A stretch of 64,000 nt of DNA, from NCBI RefSeq assembly GCF_008704495.1, contig NZ_CP023699.1:6882001-6946000 (forward strand), written 5' to 3'. Origin of the DNA: Streptomyces kanamyceticus (lineage in GTDB: Bacteria > Actinomycetota > Actinomycetes > Streptomycetales > Streptomycetaceae). Below are positions 26,101 to 34,519 of this stretch, one piece after another. Position 1 is the stretch's first letter; every line of letters begins with the position of its first letter. The position numbers were made by a program, and so were the translations under genes. The notes under the pieces are model-generated. The model was not told the origin of the DNA. It did not search any database and saw only the letters and a program-made list of their open reading frames with translations.

Positions 26101-26962
26101 GATCGGCATCGGCTTCCAGGAGAAGATCGACTACCCGACCGAGCGGACCGAGTACGTCTCCATGGGTGCGGGGCAGACGTGGCACGAGTCCGTGTCCACC
26201 GGGCCCGGCGCCCTGGAGGAGCGCAGCGGACTCGTCACCTACCGGGGCGGCAAGCACACCGAACTGAACTGGTTCAAGCCCGTGCTGCACCCCTGGCTCG
26301 GCACCGGCCTCGGCTGGGGCCAGACGCGCACCGGCAACAACCTGGAGTTCAACGTCCCCGGCTGGGGCGACTCGGGGCCCGACCACACCGGCTTCGGCGA
26401 CGTGTGGAACGAGGACTCCATGACGCAGAACAGCGAGGTCTTCGTGGACGGTGTGAGCGCCGACCGGCGCAAGAGCTCGGCCGTCTACGTGTGGGACGCG
26501 GATGCCGCCGAGCGGACGTACAAGGTCGTGACGGATACGACGCTCGATCCGGAGCGGTGGGTCCTCGGCACGAAGGGGCACGCCGAGTGGACCTTCAGGT
26601 CGAAGGAGACGGCGGCGGACAAGAAGACGTTCCTGCCGCTGCTGAACCTCGGGTTCGATGTGGACACGTCCCTGTCGGGCGACGTGCGGGGCGGGCGGAC
26701 CGTGCCGGTCGGGATCTTCGCCGAGTACGTCAAGGGGGCGGTGGGCACCGGTGCCATCGGGGGTGGTGAGCTGTCCGTCTCGTACGACGAGGGCAAGTCC
26801 TGGGCGGGCGTCCCGCTGGATCGGGACGGTAAGAAGGCTGCCTGGGAAGGGAAGTTGAAGGTTCCGGGTGGGGCGAAGTCCGTGTCCTTGCGGGCCTCCG
26901 CCAGCGATGACCGGGGCGGTTCCGTGTCCCAGGAGATCATCCGGGCGGTAGGGGTGAAGTAG
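23159..26962 (+). CDS. Large secreted S8 subtilisin-like serine protease
   Basis: A 1267-residue exported protease. A Sec signal peptide (MTRAPARRRAALVAAAGLAF) precedes a prodomain. A KASGTG repeat linker and the S8 catalytic domain follow, with triad D271 (VAVLDTGVDTGHPDL), H303 (NGHGTHVTST) and S477 (SGTSMATPHVAGVAALLAE). The remaining 750 residues look like beta-rich accessory domains, including a likely protease-associated insert, with no visible sorting signal. Relatives are abundant extracellular Streptomyces proteases. The ATG at 23159 has GAGAGG upstream and begins the signal peptide; the longer frame upstream is not coding. A strong bidirectional terminator follows. Confidence 0.92.
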   Translation: MTRAPARRRAALVAAAGLAFALLPAGQSAVAEPGPDGSAPTAPATRTARAAQTVTLITGDRVTVHPLPGGKRSVTVERPAGASGAVRSRISDGHITVVPDEARPALRAGTLDERLFDVTELIRQGFAGPGAKALPLIVTYDKGASRAARDLPPGTEKVRSLPSVDGVAVSVERPGALWRSVRDEASARNKASGTGKASGTGKASGTGKASGTGKASGTGEAAKTGKASGIDKVWLDGRVEADMAQSNAQIGTPEAWEAGLTGKGVKVAVLDTGVDTGHPDLKDRVGETKSFIPGEEVADRNGHGTHVTSTVGGSGAASEGNKEKGVAPGATLAVGKVLSDEGFGSESEIIAGMEWAAKDIDAKVVSMSLGSSEASDGTDPMAAAVNTLTKETGALFVIAAGNTGAPSSIGSPGAADSALTIGAVDSGDKAAYFTSQGPRLGDHALKPDLSAPGVDILAGRSQLVEGDGFYTEMSGTSMATPHVAGVAALLAEKHPDWTPARLKDALMSTSKELDASAYELGAGRVSVPDAVGARVTASGSVDFGFYGWPYDGNKPVTKTLTYANSSAAAVELNLTAQGAADGVVALADSTLTVPAHGTASTTVTGDGAKAPVGNTSGRVVASAGGKELAHTAFGLVKEEERYTLTVHVKDRDGAATAADLVVQQLVKGTDPFPAAVGDSGTLELRLKPGTYALSSFLDVRGAGGKDSLGLGFLADPQVKLDRDREITLDGRKLREVRADVERRTETRQLLMEYDRKSGGADLQGAVQVPVKYDSVFAAPTAKVTEGSFEYRTVWRLGKPLVDVKGVEEAVAQPGGTIAEGRHKWTLVDAGDGTPAAYEGKDVRGKAVVVRRTAGVTPARLGQAAQDAGAAALFVTDDQPGRLNAWFGTDDNADRPLQIATVDAADGARLIAAAGAGRKAESTGTRNTPYVYDLSEGHKGAVPKDLVYRPSKRELAVVDSKFHAVKLAAGGEYRYSITDTFPIGIGFQEKIDYPTERTEYVSMGAGQTWHESVSTGPGALEERSGLVTYRGGKHTELNWFKPVLHPWLGTGLGWGQTRTGNNLEFNVPGWGDSGPDHTGFGDVWNEDSMTQNSEVFVDGVSADRRKSSAVYVWDADAAERTYKVVTDTTLDPERWVLGTKGHAEWTFRSKETAADKKTFLPLLNLGFDVDTSLSGDVRGGRTVPVGIFAEYVKGAVGTGAIGGGELSVSYDEGKSWAGVPLDRDGKKAAWEGKLKVPGGAKSVSLRASASDDRGGSVSQEIIRAVGVK
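23726..23815 (+). repeat. Five 18-bp coding repeats (KASGTG) in protease prodomain linker
   Basis: Five uninterrupted units encode KASGTG, followed by the related EAAKTG-KASGID. Codons alternate only at the Thr-Gly step (accggc versus acgggc), so copy number may vary by slippage. The stretch lies between the prodomain and the catalytic domain. Confidence 0.92.
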
Positions 26963-26968
26963 CCCTCC

Positions 26969-27009
26969 GGGCGGAGCCCCGCGTCGCTCACTGACGCGGG
27001 GCTCCGCCC
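26969..27009. terminator. Bidirectional terminator hairpin between subtilase and matB
   Basis: A perfect 17-bp stem (gggcggagccccgcgtc with its complement, 26969-26985 and 26993-27009) and a 7-base loop. It lies between two convergent genes, 7 bp after the protease stop and 30 bp from the matB stop. Confidence 0.85.
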
Positions 27010-27039
27010 CGGACCCCGCTCCTCAATCGCCGGAGGGGC

Positions 27040-28506
27040 TTACTTCTCCGTCAGCGCCCGCTTCATGATCTTGCCCATGTCATTGCGCGGCAGCGCCTCC
27101 AGATAGCGCACGGCCCTTGGCCGCTTGTGCGGGGCGAGGCTCGATGCCACGTGGTTCGCCAACTCCTCTGCCGAAGGCGGCGCTTCGGGGTCCGCGGGGA
27201 CGATCCAGGCCACGACGCGCTCGCCGAGATCGGGGTCGGGCTCCCCGGTGACGGCTGCCTCGCGCACCCCGGGGTGGGCCAGGAGCGCGTTCTCGATCTC
27301 GCCCGCGCCGATCTTGTAGCCGCCGCTCTTGATCAGGTCGGTGGCCTTGCGGCCGACGATGCGCACATAGCCGTCGGCGTCGCGCACCGCCATGTCGCCG
27401 GTGCGGAACCAGCCGCCCGCCGCGAAGGCGTCGGCGGTCGCGTCGGGACGGTTCAGGTACTCGGTGAACAGGTTGGGGCCGCGCACCTGGATCTCGCCGA
27501 CCGAATCGGGCCCGGCCTCCGTCAGCTCCGCGCCCGCCTCGTCGACCAGGCGGAGGCCGACGCCGGGCAGGGGCACGCCGACCGTGCCCGCGCGGGGCTC
27601 GCCGTCGGCGCGGACGCTGGTGTTCATCAGCGTCTCCGTCATGCCGTACCGCTCGATGACGTGGCGTCCCGTGGCGTCCGTGATCCGCTCGTGGTCGTGC
27701 ACCGGGAGCGCCGCCGAGCCGGACACCAGCAGCCGCGCACCGGCAAGCGCCTTCGCCAGCTCCGGGTCGCCGGGCAGCGCTTCGGCGATGCGGTGGTGCA
27801 TCGTGGGGACGCCGAACAGCATCGTCGCGCCCGAGCCGAGCTCGCGCGTCACGCCCTCGGTGCTGAACCGGCCGAGGTGCCGTACGGAGCCGCCGCGGCG
27901 CAGCGGGCCGAGCACGCCGATGATCAGGCCGTGCACGTGGAAGAGCGGCAGGCCGTGCACGAGCACGTCGTCGCCGGTCCACTGCCAGGCGTCCGCGAGG
28001 GCGTCCAGGGTCGAGGTGATCGCGCGGCGCGGCAGGACGACGCCCTTGGGCGGGCCCGTGGTGCCCGAGGTGTAGACGATCAGGGCGGGGGCCTCGGGGT
28101 CGGGCTCGGCGGGGAGGGGCACGGAGTCGACCTCCCTCGCGCCGACGTCCGTGCCCGTCCGTACGTCGACGTCGTGCCGCGCCAGACCCGCCAGCGCCGA
28201 CGGCAGCTCCGCCCCCGGCTCGGTGAGCACCAGCGACGGCGCGCTGTCGCCGAGGATGTGCGTCAGTTCGGAGTCGCCCGACTTCGGGTTGAGCGGCACG
28301 GCGGGCACCCCGGCGAGCAGTGCGGCGACCGCGCCGACGGCGGTCTCCAGGGAGGGCGTCGCCCACAGCGCCACCCGCCCCGCGTCGCGCAGCCGCTGGG
28401 CCAAGGCGCCCGCGGTGGCGGCCAGTTCGGCGTAGGTGAGGGAGCGTTCGCCGAAACGCAGGGCTTCGCCGCGCGCGGTGGTCAGGGCCGGGAAGAGGGG
28501 GTCCAC
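27040..28506 (-). CDS. matB: Malonyl/methylmalonyl-CoA synthetase
   Basis: A 488-residue ANL-superfamily adenylate-forming enzyme. It uses ATP to activate malonate or methylmalonate and transfers the acyl group to CoA, giving extender units for fatty acid or polyketide synthesis. The phosphate loop YTSGTTGPPKG is at 145-155, the adenylation motif is YGMTE, and K479 (PRNDMGKIMKR) is the catalytic Lys. The short length and the segment LPLFHVHGLIIGVLGPLRRG match S. coelicolor MatB (recalled as SCO2444), which synteny supports. GTG 28506 has GAGGAG upstream; the longer frame is not supported. Generic fatty acyl-CoA ligases are the alternative. Confidence 0.85.
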   Translation of the reverse strand: MDPLFPALTTARGEALRFGERSLTYAELAATAGALAQRLRDAGRVALWATPSLETAVGAVAALLAGVPAVPLNPKSGDSELTHILGDSAPSLVLTEPGAELPSALAGLARHDVDVRTGTDVGAREVDSVPLPAEPDPEAPALIVYTSGTTGPPKGVVLPRRAITSTLDALADAWQWTGDDVLVHGLPLFHVHGLIIGVLGPLRRGGSVRHLGRFSTEGVTRELGSGATMLFGVPTMHHRIAEALPGDPELAKALAGARLLVSGSAALPVHDHERITDATGRHVIERYGMTETLMNTSVRADGEPRAGTVGVPLPGVGLRLVDEAGAELTEAGPDSVGEIQVRGPNLFTEYLNRPDATADAFAAGGWFRTGDMAVRDADGYVRIVGRKATDLIKSGGYKIGAGEIENALLAHPGVREAAVTGEPDPDLGERVVAWIVPADPEAPPSAEELANHVASSLAPHKRPRAVRYLEALPRNDMGKIMKRALTEK

Positions 28507-28732
28507 GTTGTCGTACTCCTCAAGTTCTCTTCGTCGTGGGTGCGTTGACCGGACGGCCGACGCGGTGCCTGTGCAGTCTCTGCACCGGCGCGTAATGAGA
28601 GCGTTACGCCATTGAAGGTGCGGTGTCACAGTGATCGTTGAGGCTGATGTGACCGATTGCCCGAATTCGAGCACATCAGCGATCAGTAGTCCGGTCCTCC
28701 CCCCACAATCCGAACAGGATGGGACCACCTTC

Positions 28733-31129
28733 ATGTCCGACGTTCTGAGGCGTCCCGACGCCCGTCAACAGGTGCTGATACCGCACCAGTCCACCACCCC
28801 CGATCCCGCGCCGCCGAGCCACCCCCACGTGCTCGCGGTCGGCGCGCCGGGACCCGGCAGGGAACAGCTCACCCGCACGCTCCGCCTCACCGGCCACGAG
28901 GTCACCCACGCCGTGCCCGGCGATGTGCACCGCCAGGTCAGGCAGGCCACGCCCGACGCCATCGTCGCCCTGGACGACGGCCCCGACGGGCGGCGCCAGG
29001 GCACCGACGTCATCGCCGAGGTCCGCGCGGAACCGGCGGGCCGGGCGCTCCCACTGCTCATGGTCACCGCCCCCGAGGCGCCCGCGACGGTCGCCGAACT
29101 GCTGCGGCACGGCGCCGACGACTGCGTTCCCGAGGCGTCCGACCCGGTCGAGCTCTCGGCCCGGATAGCGGCCAAACTGCACCGGGTCCCCGTCCCCGTC
29201 GACCAGCTGCTCCTGGACCCGCGCACCGGCCTGTACTCGGCGCCGCACTTCATGGCCGAACTCGACCGCGAACTCCAGCGGCCCGCCGCCGCCCGGCGCG
29301 GCGGCGTGCTCGCCGTGGTCCGCGTCGCCGAGACGGCGGCCCTGGAGACCCGGCTCGGGCCCCGCGTGCGCCGCGAGGTCGCCGAACGGCTCGCCCAGGT
29401 GGCCGAGCGCATGGGCAGCGTCTGCGACCGGCTCGGCTGGGACGAGGCGGGCCGCCTCCTCCTGCTGATGCCGGGCGTCGACGAGGACACGGCGGCCGCG
29501 AGCCTGCGGGAGTTCGCCGCGGCCGTCGCGGGCACCCGGTTCGTCGTCGCCGACGAGAACGTCCGGCTCACCCCGGCCGTCGGCTGGACCCCTCTCGCCG
29601 CGGGCACCGAGAGGGGCGCGGGCGCGCGGGCCGCCGAGCAGGCCAGGGACGCCGCCGAAGAGGCCCTGCGCCACCGCGATCTGCGCCCGGTGCGCTACGA
29701 GCCGTGGATGCGCGCGGCCGCCGCGCCGGGACACCGCCGCACCCGGCGGGGGCCGCGCGCCCTGCTCGCGGCGGTGACGCCGCTGCTCTCGCCGGTCCTG
29801 ATGCTCGCGCTCGGCGTGGGCGCGCCGTTCCTGCTCTACCAGCAGGCGTACGACATGGGCTGGGACCTGGCGTCGGTCGCCTACTGGGTGGTGGTCGCGG
29901 GCCTGGTCACCTCCGCCCTGCTCATCCTCCTCGAATGCCTCTTCTCGCTCGACGCGAAGCAGCGCCCGGCCGCCGCCGCGCAGCCCTATCCGGCGGCCAG
30001 CGCGGTCATCGCCGCGTACCTGCCGAACGAGGCGGCGACGATCGTCGACACCGTCGAATCGTTCCTGCGCCTGGACTACCCGAACGAACTGGAGATCGTC
30101 CTCGCGTACAACACCCCGCACGCGCTGCCGGTCGAGGAGACCCTGCGCGACATCGCGCGCCGCGATCCGCGCCTGGTGCTCCTGCCCGTCCCCGGCAGCA
30201 CCTCCAAGGCACAGAACCTCAACGCGGCCGTGACGCGGGTGCGCGGCGAGTTCGTCGGGATCTTCGACGCCGACCACCATCCCGCGCCCGACGCCTTCCG
30301 GCACGCCTGGGACTGGCTGTCCAACGGCTACGACGTCGTGCAGGGCCACTGCGTCATACGCAACGGCGAAAGCTCCTGGGTGGCGCGCCTGGTGGCCGTC
30401 GAGTTCGAGGCGATCTACGCGGTCAGCCACCCGGGCCGTACGCGTCTGTACGGCTTCGGGGTCTTCGGCGGCTCCAACGGCTTCTGGCGCACGGACCTGC
30501 TCGCCCGTACCCGGATGCACGGTTCGATGCTCACCGAGGACATCGACTCCACGATGCGGGCCCTGAACGAGGGCGCCCGCATCGCCATGGACCGCACCCT
30601 CATCTCGCGCGAGCTGGCCCCCACCCTGCTGCGGCCGCTGTGGAACCAGCGCTCGCGGTGGGCGCAGGGCTGGCTGCAGGTCTCGCTCAAACACCTGTGG
30701 CGCGGCCTGCGTTCGCCCGTGTTCACCCGGCGCCAGAAGACCGGGCTCTTCGTGCTGCTCGGCTGGCGCGAGGCCCAGCCGTGGCTGACGCTGCAGATCC
30801 TGCCCATCCTGGTGCACGCCGCCTGGCGCGCGGGCGGCGCCGACCGGCTCGACTGGGCGGTGCCCGTCTGCCTGATCGCGGCGGCCTTCACGCTCTCGGC
30901 GGGGCTCGTGCAGGCGGCCTTCGCCTGGCGGCTCGCGGTGCCCGAACTCCGCCTGAACAAGGGGTGGTTCTGGCGCTACCTCCTGGTGTCGACGGTCTTC
31001 TACACGCACTTCAAGAACACGGTGGCGCGCGCCGCGCACCTGAAGGAGGTGCTCGGTGACCGGCAGTGGCGGGTGACGCCGAGGGCCCTGACAGCGGCCG
31101 ATTCCACCGCGGTCGGGGGCCGTTCGTGA
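28733..31129 (+). CDS. Receiver-like / GGDEF-like / GT2 glycosyltransferase fusion protein
   Basis: A 798-residue fusion. Residues 32-150 resemble a receiver domain (candidate Asp D81/D82). Residues 161-320 resemble a diguanylate cyclase: DPRTGLYSAPHF opens it, and RLGWDEAGRLLLLMPG sits where RLGGDEF would be, so GTP chemistry is unlikely. Two membrane helices (about 345-370 and 383-403) precede a processive GT2 domain with FDADHHP (DxD, 512-514), LTED (601-603) and QRSRW (QxxRW, 639-643), as in cellulose and hyaluronan synthases. More membrane helices close the C-terminus. Its stop overlaps the next start. The GTG at 28631 was rejected as start because AGGATGGG precedes ATG 28733. Confidence 0.82.
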   Translation: MSDVLRRPDARQQVLIPHQSTTPDPAPPSHPHVLAVGAPGPGREQLTRTLRLTGHEVTHAVPGDVHRQVRQATPDAIVALDDGPDGRRQGTDVIAEVRAEPAGRALPLLMVTAPEAPATVAELLRHGADDCVPEASDPVELSARIAAKLHRVPVPVDQLLLDPRTGLYSAPHFMAELDRELQRPAAARRGGVLAVVRVAETAALETRLGPRVRREVAERLAQVAERMGSVCDRLGWDEAGRLLLLMPGVDEDTAAASLREFAAAVAGTRFVVADENVRLTPAVGWTPLAAGTERGAGARAAEQARDAAEEALRHRDLRPVRYEPWMRAAAAPGHRRTRRGPRALLAAVTPLLSPVLMLALGVGAPFLLYQQAYDMGWDLASVAYWVVVAGLVTSALLILLECLFSLDAKQRPAAAAQPYPAASAVIAAYLPNEAATIVDTVESFLRLDYPNELEIVLAYNTPHALPVEETLRDIARRDPRLVLLPVPGSTSKAQNLNAAVTRVRGEFVGIFDADHHPAPDAFRHAWDWLSNGYDVVQGHCVIRNGESSWVARLVAVEFEAIYAVSHPGRTRLYGFGVFGGSNGFWRTDLLARTRMHGSMLTEDIDSTMRALNEGARIAMDRTLISRELAPTLLRPLWNQRSRWAQGWLQVSLKHLWRGLRSPVFTRRQKTGLFVLLGWREAQPWLTLQILPILVHAAWRAGGADRLDWAVPVCLIAAAFTLSAGLVQAAFAWRLAVPELRLNKGWFWRYLLVSTVFYTHFKNTVARAAHLKEVLGDRQWRVTPRALTAADSTAVGGRS

Positions 31130-32409
31130 CGTCGCTCATCGCGCCCGAGGCCGCCGCGCGGCCCGCCACGGCCGCGCGCCGGGCCCCCGCCACCACCCGG
31201 GGCCGGGCCCTCGAACTCCAGGGCTACCGCGGCCTCGCCGCGCTCAGCACGGTCGTCTTCCACGTGTGGCAGCAGTACTACCGGTACGACGCGCAGGGCG
31301 CGCACCCGCCCGTCGACAACCCCTACATCGGGGCGCTCGCATCGCTCGAAGTCATCGACCTGTTCTTCGTGATGTCGGCGTACCTGCTCACGCTGTCGTA
31401 CGCGCGCGCCGCGATCGACGGCGATGCGGGCTCGGTCAGGCCGGGCCGGGTGTTCCTCTTCCGGCGCGCCGTGCGCATCCTGCCGCTGTACTTCCTCGCG
31501 GTCCTCGTCGTCTGGTCGATGCGCAACCCGACGCTGCCCGGCGACTGGCGCGACCTCGTCGAACACCTCACGTTCACGCACGTCTTCGACCGCGGCCGGA
31601 TCTTCTACACGCTCGGCCCGACCTGGTCGCTCTCCCTCGAAGTGGCCTTCTACCTCGCCCTGGTGGTGCTCGGGCCGCTCGCGGTGCGGGCCTGCCGCGG
31701 GATGCGGACCCGGCGGGCGCGGGTGGCGCTGTGCGCGTCGGGGTGCGCGGCGCTCTTCGCGCTGCCGGTCGGATGGATCGCGTACGCGCACTACGTCCGG
31801 CAGATCCCGCACACCGACTGGCCGGTGTACTTCGGCCCGCAGGCCCGCTTCGGCTCGTTCGCCGCGGGCATGGCCCTCGCCGTACTGCTCACGGCGCTCG
31901 GTGACGGGCGGGGCAGGGTCGGCGCGCGCTGGGTGACCGCGCTCTCCGCCGCGGCGTTCGGCGGCCTGTACGCCCTGTCGTACCTCTCCGCACCGGAGAA
32001 CTTCGCGCACACCTTCTACCACCCGCTGGCCGCGCTGCTCTGGTTCGTGCTGCTGTACGCGACGCTGCACATCCGGCGCCCCGAGCGCGAACGGGTGCGC
32101 TGGCACGGCCTGCTGCGGGCCCGCTGGGTCACCGCCGTGGGGCTCATCAGCTACAGCCTCTACATCTGGCACGAGCCGGTGATGCTGGAGCTCGACGAGG
32201 CTGGGCTGCTGCCGTCGTCGGGGGCCGGGTTCCCGGTCGCGATGCTGCTGGTGGTGGTCGTGGCCCTGGCCGTCGGTACGGCGAGCTACTGGCTGGTGGA
32301 GTATCCGGCGAGCCTGCTCGCCAGGGCGAAGGGCGCGAAGGGGGCGGCGCGGGACTTCTATCCGGAGGGCTCCCGTCCGGAGGGCTCCACCGCCGCCGAC
32401 TCCCGCTGA
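31126..32409 (+). CDS. Membrane acyltransferase, acyltransferase-3 family
   Basis: A 427-residue polytopic protein of the acyltransferase-3 (OafA/NodX) family, with about ten hydrophobic helices. The hallmark LQGYRGLAALSTVVFHVWQ carries the conserved R and H, followed by EVIDLFFVMSAYLLT and FLFRRAVRILPLYF; a later GLISYSLYIWHEP matches the family C-terminus. These enzymes O-acylate surface sugars. The GTG start at 31126 overlaps the stop of the GT2 fusion (GTGA), so the two are translationally coupled, and this enzyme probably acylates the glycan made by that synthase. A strong hairpin follows the stop. Confidence 0.88.
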   Translation: MTSLIAPEAAARPATAARRAPATTRGRALELQGYRGLAALSTVVFHVWQQYYRYDAQGAHPPVDNPYIGALASLEVIDLFFVMSAYLLTLSYARAAIDGDAGSVRPGRVFLFRRAVRILPLYFLAVLVVWSMRNPTLPGDWRDLVEHLTFTHVFDRGRIFYTLGPTWSLSLEVAFYLALVVLGPLAVRACRGMRTRRARVALCASGCAALFALPVGWIAYAHYVRQIPHTDWPVYFGPQARFGSFAAGMALAVLLTALGDGRGRVGARWVTALSAAAFGGLYALSYLSAPENFAHTFYHPLAALLWFVLLYATLHIRRPERERVRWHGLLRARWVTAVGLISYSLYIWHEPVMLELDEAGLLPSSGAGFPVAMLLVVVVALAVGTASYWLVEYPASLLARAKGAKGAARDFYPEGSRPEGSTAADSR

Positions 32410-32414
32410 ACACG

Positions 32415-32455
32415 GCGGCGCCGCCTCTCCGTGGGACGGGGAGAGGCGGCGCCGC
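32415..32455. terminator. Hairpin terminator after acyltransferase gene
   Basis: A perfect 16-bp stem (gcggcgccgcctctcc, 32415-32430, with its complement at 32440-32455) and a 9-base loop. It lies 5 bp after the acyltransferase stop and 18 bp from the stop of a small convergent gene, so it could serve both. Confidence 0.85.
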
Positions 32456-32473
32456 TGCGGACCGCGGGTGACG

Positions 32474-32533
32474 TCAGACCAGCCAGCCGACGAAGTGGAC
32501 GAGACCGGCGAGGACGTCAGTGATGAGGTTCAT
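32474..32533 (-). CDS. 19-residue hydrophobic peptide
   Basis: ATG 32533 to TGA encodes MNLITDVLAGLVHFVGWLV, a short amphipathic or hydrophobic helix with no Cys. An excellent ribosome-binding site (AAGGAG) lies 10 bp upstream, and a terminator hairpin lies just past the stop, so the unit has all parts of a separate gene. Codon choice is GC-rich at third positions (13 of 19). Function is unknown. The sequence resembles small membrane peptides or type I toxins, but nothing identifies it as either. Confidence 0.55.
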   Translation of the reverse strand: MNLITDVLAGLVHFVGWLV

Positions 32534-32792
32534 GGTGGTGCTTCTCCTTGGTGCTTCCGTGTGGGACTTTCGGGACCAACTCCCCGGCCCTGTTTGGGAC
32601 ATGGACCGGGAGCGCGGTAACGGTCTGCAGCCCGTCGCTTGCGCACCGTAAGCATCGTCAATCACAGGGGCCCCGCGCAATTCCTGGCGTGACGATCACC
32701 TGTTCCAGGGAACAACTGCCCAGTCGTTCGCATCCGTTGTTCGGATCGCCGTGCCTCGTCGAGTCCGGCCCGCAGGGGTACCTCGGCGTCGC

Positions 32793-33890
32793 TCAGTACG
32801 TCAGGACCACGCCCACGTACGAGATCCCGGCGATCATGACCCACGAGCAGAGTCCGAGCGCCGCGACGCGTCCGCCGGTGCGGGTCAGGGACGGCAGGTC
32901 CACCGCGCTGCCGAGCCCGAACAGGGCGGCGGCGAGCAGGAGTTCCTGCGCCGTCTGCGCCGCGTCGATGGCGCCGCCCGGCAGCAGGCCCGTGGTGCGC
33001 AGGGCGACCATCGCGAGGAAGCCGACGACGAAGAGCGGTACGAGGGGCGGCTTCTTGGCGCTCGGGGCCGCTGCCTGCCCTTCGCCGGAACCCGCCTTTC
33101 CCGCGCCGGAACCCGACCGCGCCCTGGCCCTGACCGACAGGGCCACCGCCGCGACCAGCGGCGCGAGCAGCGCGACCCGCATCAGCTTGACGAGGACCGC
33201 GTCGCCGAGCGCCCCGGCGCCCGCGGTCTGCGCGGTCGCCACGACCTGTCCCACGTCGTGCACGCTCGCCCCCACCCAGCGCCCGAACTCGGCGTCGGTG
33301 AGCCCCAACGGGCCCTGGAGCAGCGGGAGCACGGCGATGGCGAGGGTGCCGCAGAGCGTCACCAGGGCCACCGAGGTCGCGGTGTCCCGCTCGTCGCTCT
33401 CCGAGACCTCGCTGACCGCGCCGATCGCGGACGCGCCGCAGATCGAGTAGCCGGTGGCGATGAGCAGCGGCTGATCGCCGCGCAGGCCCAGGCGACGGCC
33501 GAGCCACCAGGTGCCGAAGAAGGTCACGGCCACCACGGAAAGGACCATCGCGACCGACGCCCAGCCGAGGCCGAGCACGTCGTCCAGGCTCAGCTTCAGG
33601 CCGAGCAGCACGATGCCGACGCGCATCAGCCGCTTGCCGGCGAAGGTGAGGCCCGCCTTGCCGGGGCCGCGCACGAACGTCCGCGCGCGGCCGGGGAGAT
33701 GGGCCGCGACGATGCCGAGGACCACGGCGGCCGTGAGCATCGGCACGCCGGGCAGGAGCTGGTGCACGCCCCAGGCGAGCGCGACGCCGAGCACGGCGAG
33801 GGCGAGTCCTGGCGGCTTGCCCTTGGGGCGTACGACTGTTGAAGTGGCGTGCTGGGTAAGGGACTTGGCGCGCTCTCCGAGCAGCGCCAT
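32793..33890 (-). CDS. YeiH-type putative sulfate/sulfite exporter
   Basis: A 365-residue membrane protein with about ten hydrophobic helices, matching the YeiH/PSE family. Characteristic segments are RVGIVLLGLKLSLDDVLGLG, TGYSICGASAIGAVSEV and WVGASVHDVGQVVATAQ. Family members are proposed to export sulfite, sulfate or sulfonates. The start overlaps the dioxygenase stop (TAATG), so both are made from one message. Cysteine oxidation yields sulfite, which makes a sulfite or sulfate efflux role attractive. A hydrophilic Gly/Ala/Ser loop lies in the second half. Confidence 0.85.
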   Translation of the reverse strand: MALLGERAKSLTQHATSTVVRPKGKPPGLALAVLGVALAWGVHQLLPGVPMLTAAVVLGIVAAHLPGRARTFVRGPGKAGLTFAGKRLMRVGIVLLGLKLSLDDVLGLGWASVAMVLSVVAVTFFGTWWLGRRLGLRGDQPLLIATGYSICGASAIGAVSEVSESDERDTATSVALVTLCGTLAIAVLPLLQGPLGLTDAEFGRWVGASVHDVGQVVATAQTAGAGALGDAVLVKLMRVALLAPLVAAVALSVRARARSGSGAGKAGSGEGQAAAPSAKKPPLVPLFVVGFLAMVALRTTGLLPGGAIDAAQTAQELLLAAALFGLGSAVDLPSLTRTGGRVAALGLCSWVMIAGISYVGVVLTY

Positions 33891-34459
33891 TACCGGTCGG
33901 CCGGGAGTTCGTACACCCGGCGCACGCTGCTGCCCAGGCGGGCGATGTCGGCGCCGTAGATGTGCAGGGATATCGCGCGCGAGCCGCAGGCGTTCCACAC
34001 CCGGTGGATGTCGCCGGGCGGCGCGAACCCGCAGACCGCGCCCCGCGGGTTGACCACGTCCTCGGTGGCCACGAGGCGGCCGGGGCCGCCGGTCTCCGTG
34101 GCGGGCACCAGGCGGTAGCGCCGCTCGTGCTCCTCGCCCTCGTGGACTCCCGTGACGCACCACGACACGTGGTCGTGGATCGAGGTCCGCTGCCCGGGCA
34201 GCCAGACCAGTGCCACGATCGAGAAGCTGCCGTCCTGTTCGGCGTGCAGCACGTGCTGGCGGTAACACTCGGGGTCGCCCTCGCACTGCTCGTCCGTGAG
34301 CAGATCGGGGGTGCCGAGATGGGGCGCGAGGCGCTCGCCGACCAGATACGCGGTCAGGTCGGGCGGCAGTCCGCGCCCGACGGCCTCGCGCACGTCGGCG
34401 ACGAGGGAGTCCAGGCGTGCTGTGGTCCGGGCGGCCCGGTACGCGGTCGTAGTGCTCAT
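33890..34459 (-). CDS. Cysteine dioxygenase family protein
   Basis: A 189-residue cupin-fold thiol dioxygenase. The mononuclear iron ligands are visible as H95 and H97 in TSIHDHVSWCV and H152 in GDIHRVWN. Family members oxidise L-cysteine to cysteine sulfinate with O2, and some use 3-mercaptopropionate instead. C101 sits where the Cys-Tyr cross-link partner is found in some cysteine dioxygenases. The gene lies between a LysR regulator upstream and a YeiH-type exporter to which it is translationally coupled, defining a small sulfur-handling unit. A candidate LysR site is in its 111-bp leader. Confidence 0.88.
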   Translation of the reverse strand: MSTTTAYRAARTTARLDSLVADVREAVGRGLPPDLTAYLVGERLAPHLGTPDLLTDEQCEGDPECYRQHVLHAEQDGSFSIVALVWLPGQRTSIHDHVSWCVTGVHEGEEHERRYRLVPATETGGPGRLVATEDVVNPRGAVCGFAPPGDIHRVWNACGSRAISLHIYGADIARLGSSVRRVYELPADR

Positions 34460-34519
34460 ACAGGCAGCGTCGGGCCGCCCGGTCCATCACGTCCAACGAC
34501 AGTTCTTTGGCAGTACTGA

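Noticed and set aside
21602..26581. Open frame of 1659 codons on the minus strand spanning mbl, the divergent region and the subtilase gene
   Set aside because: Only the first 346 codons (mbl) have homology, normal codon bias and a ribosome-binding site. The rest is an antisense shadow of the subtilase, which has a signal peptide and a full catalytic triad on the plus strand.
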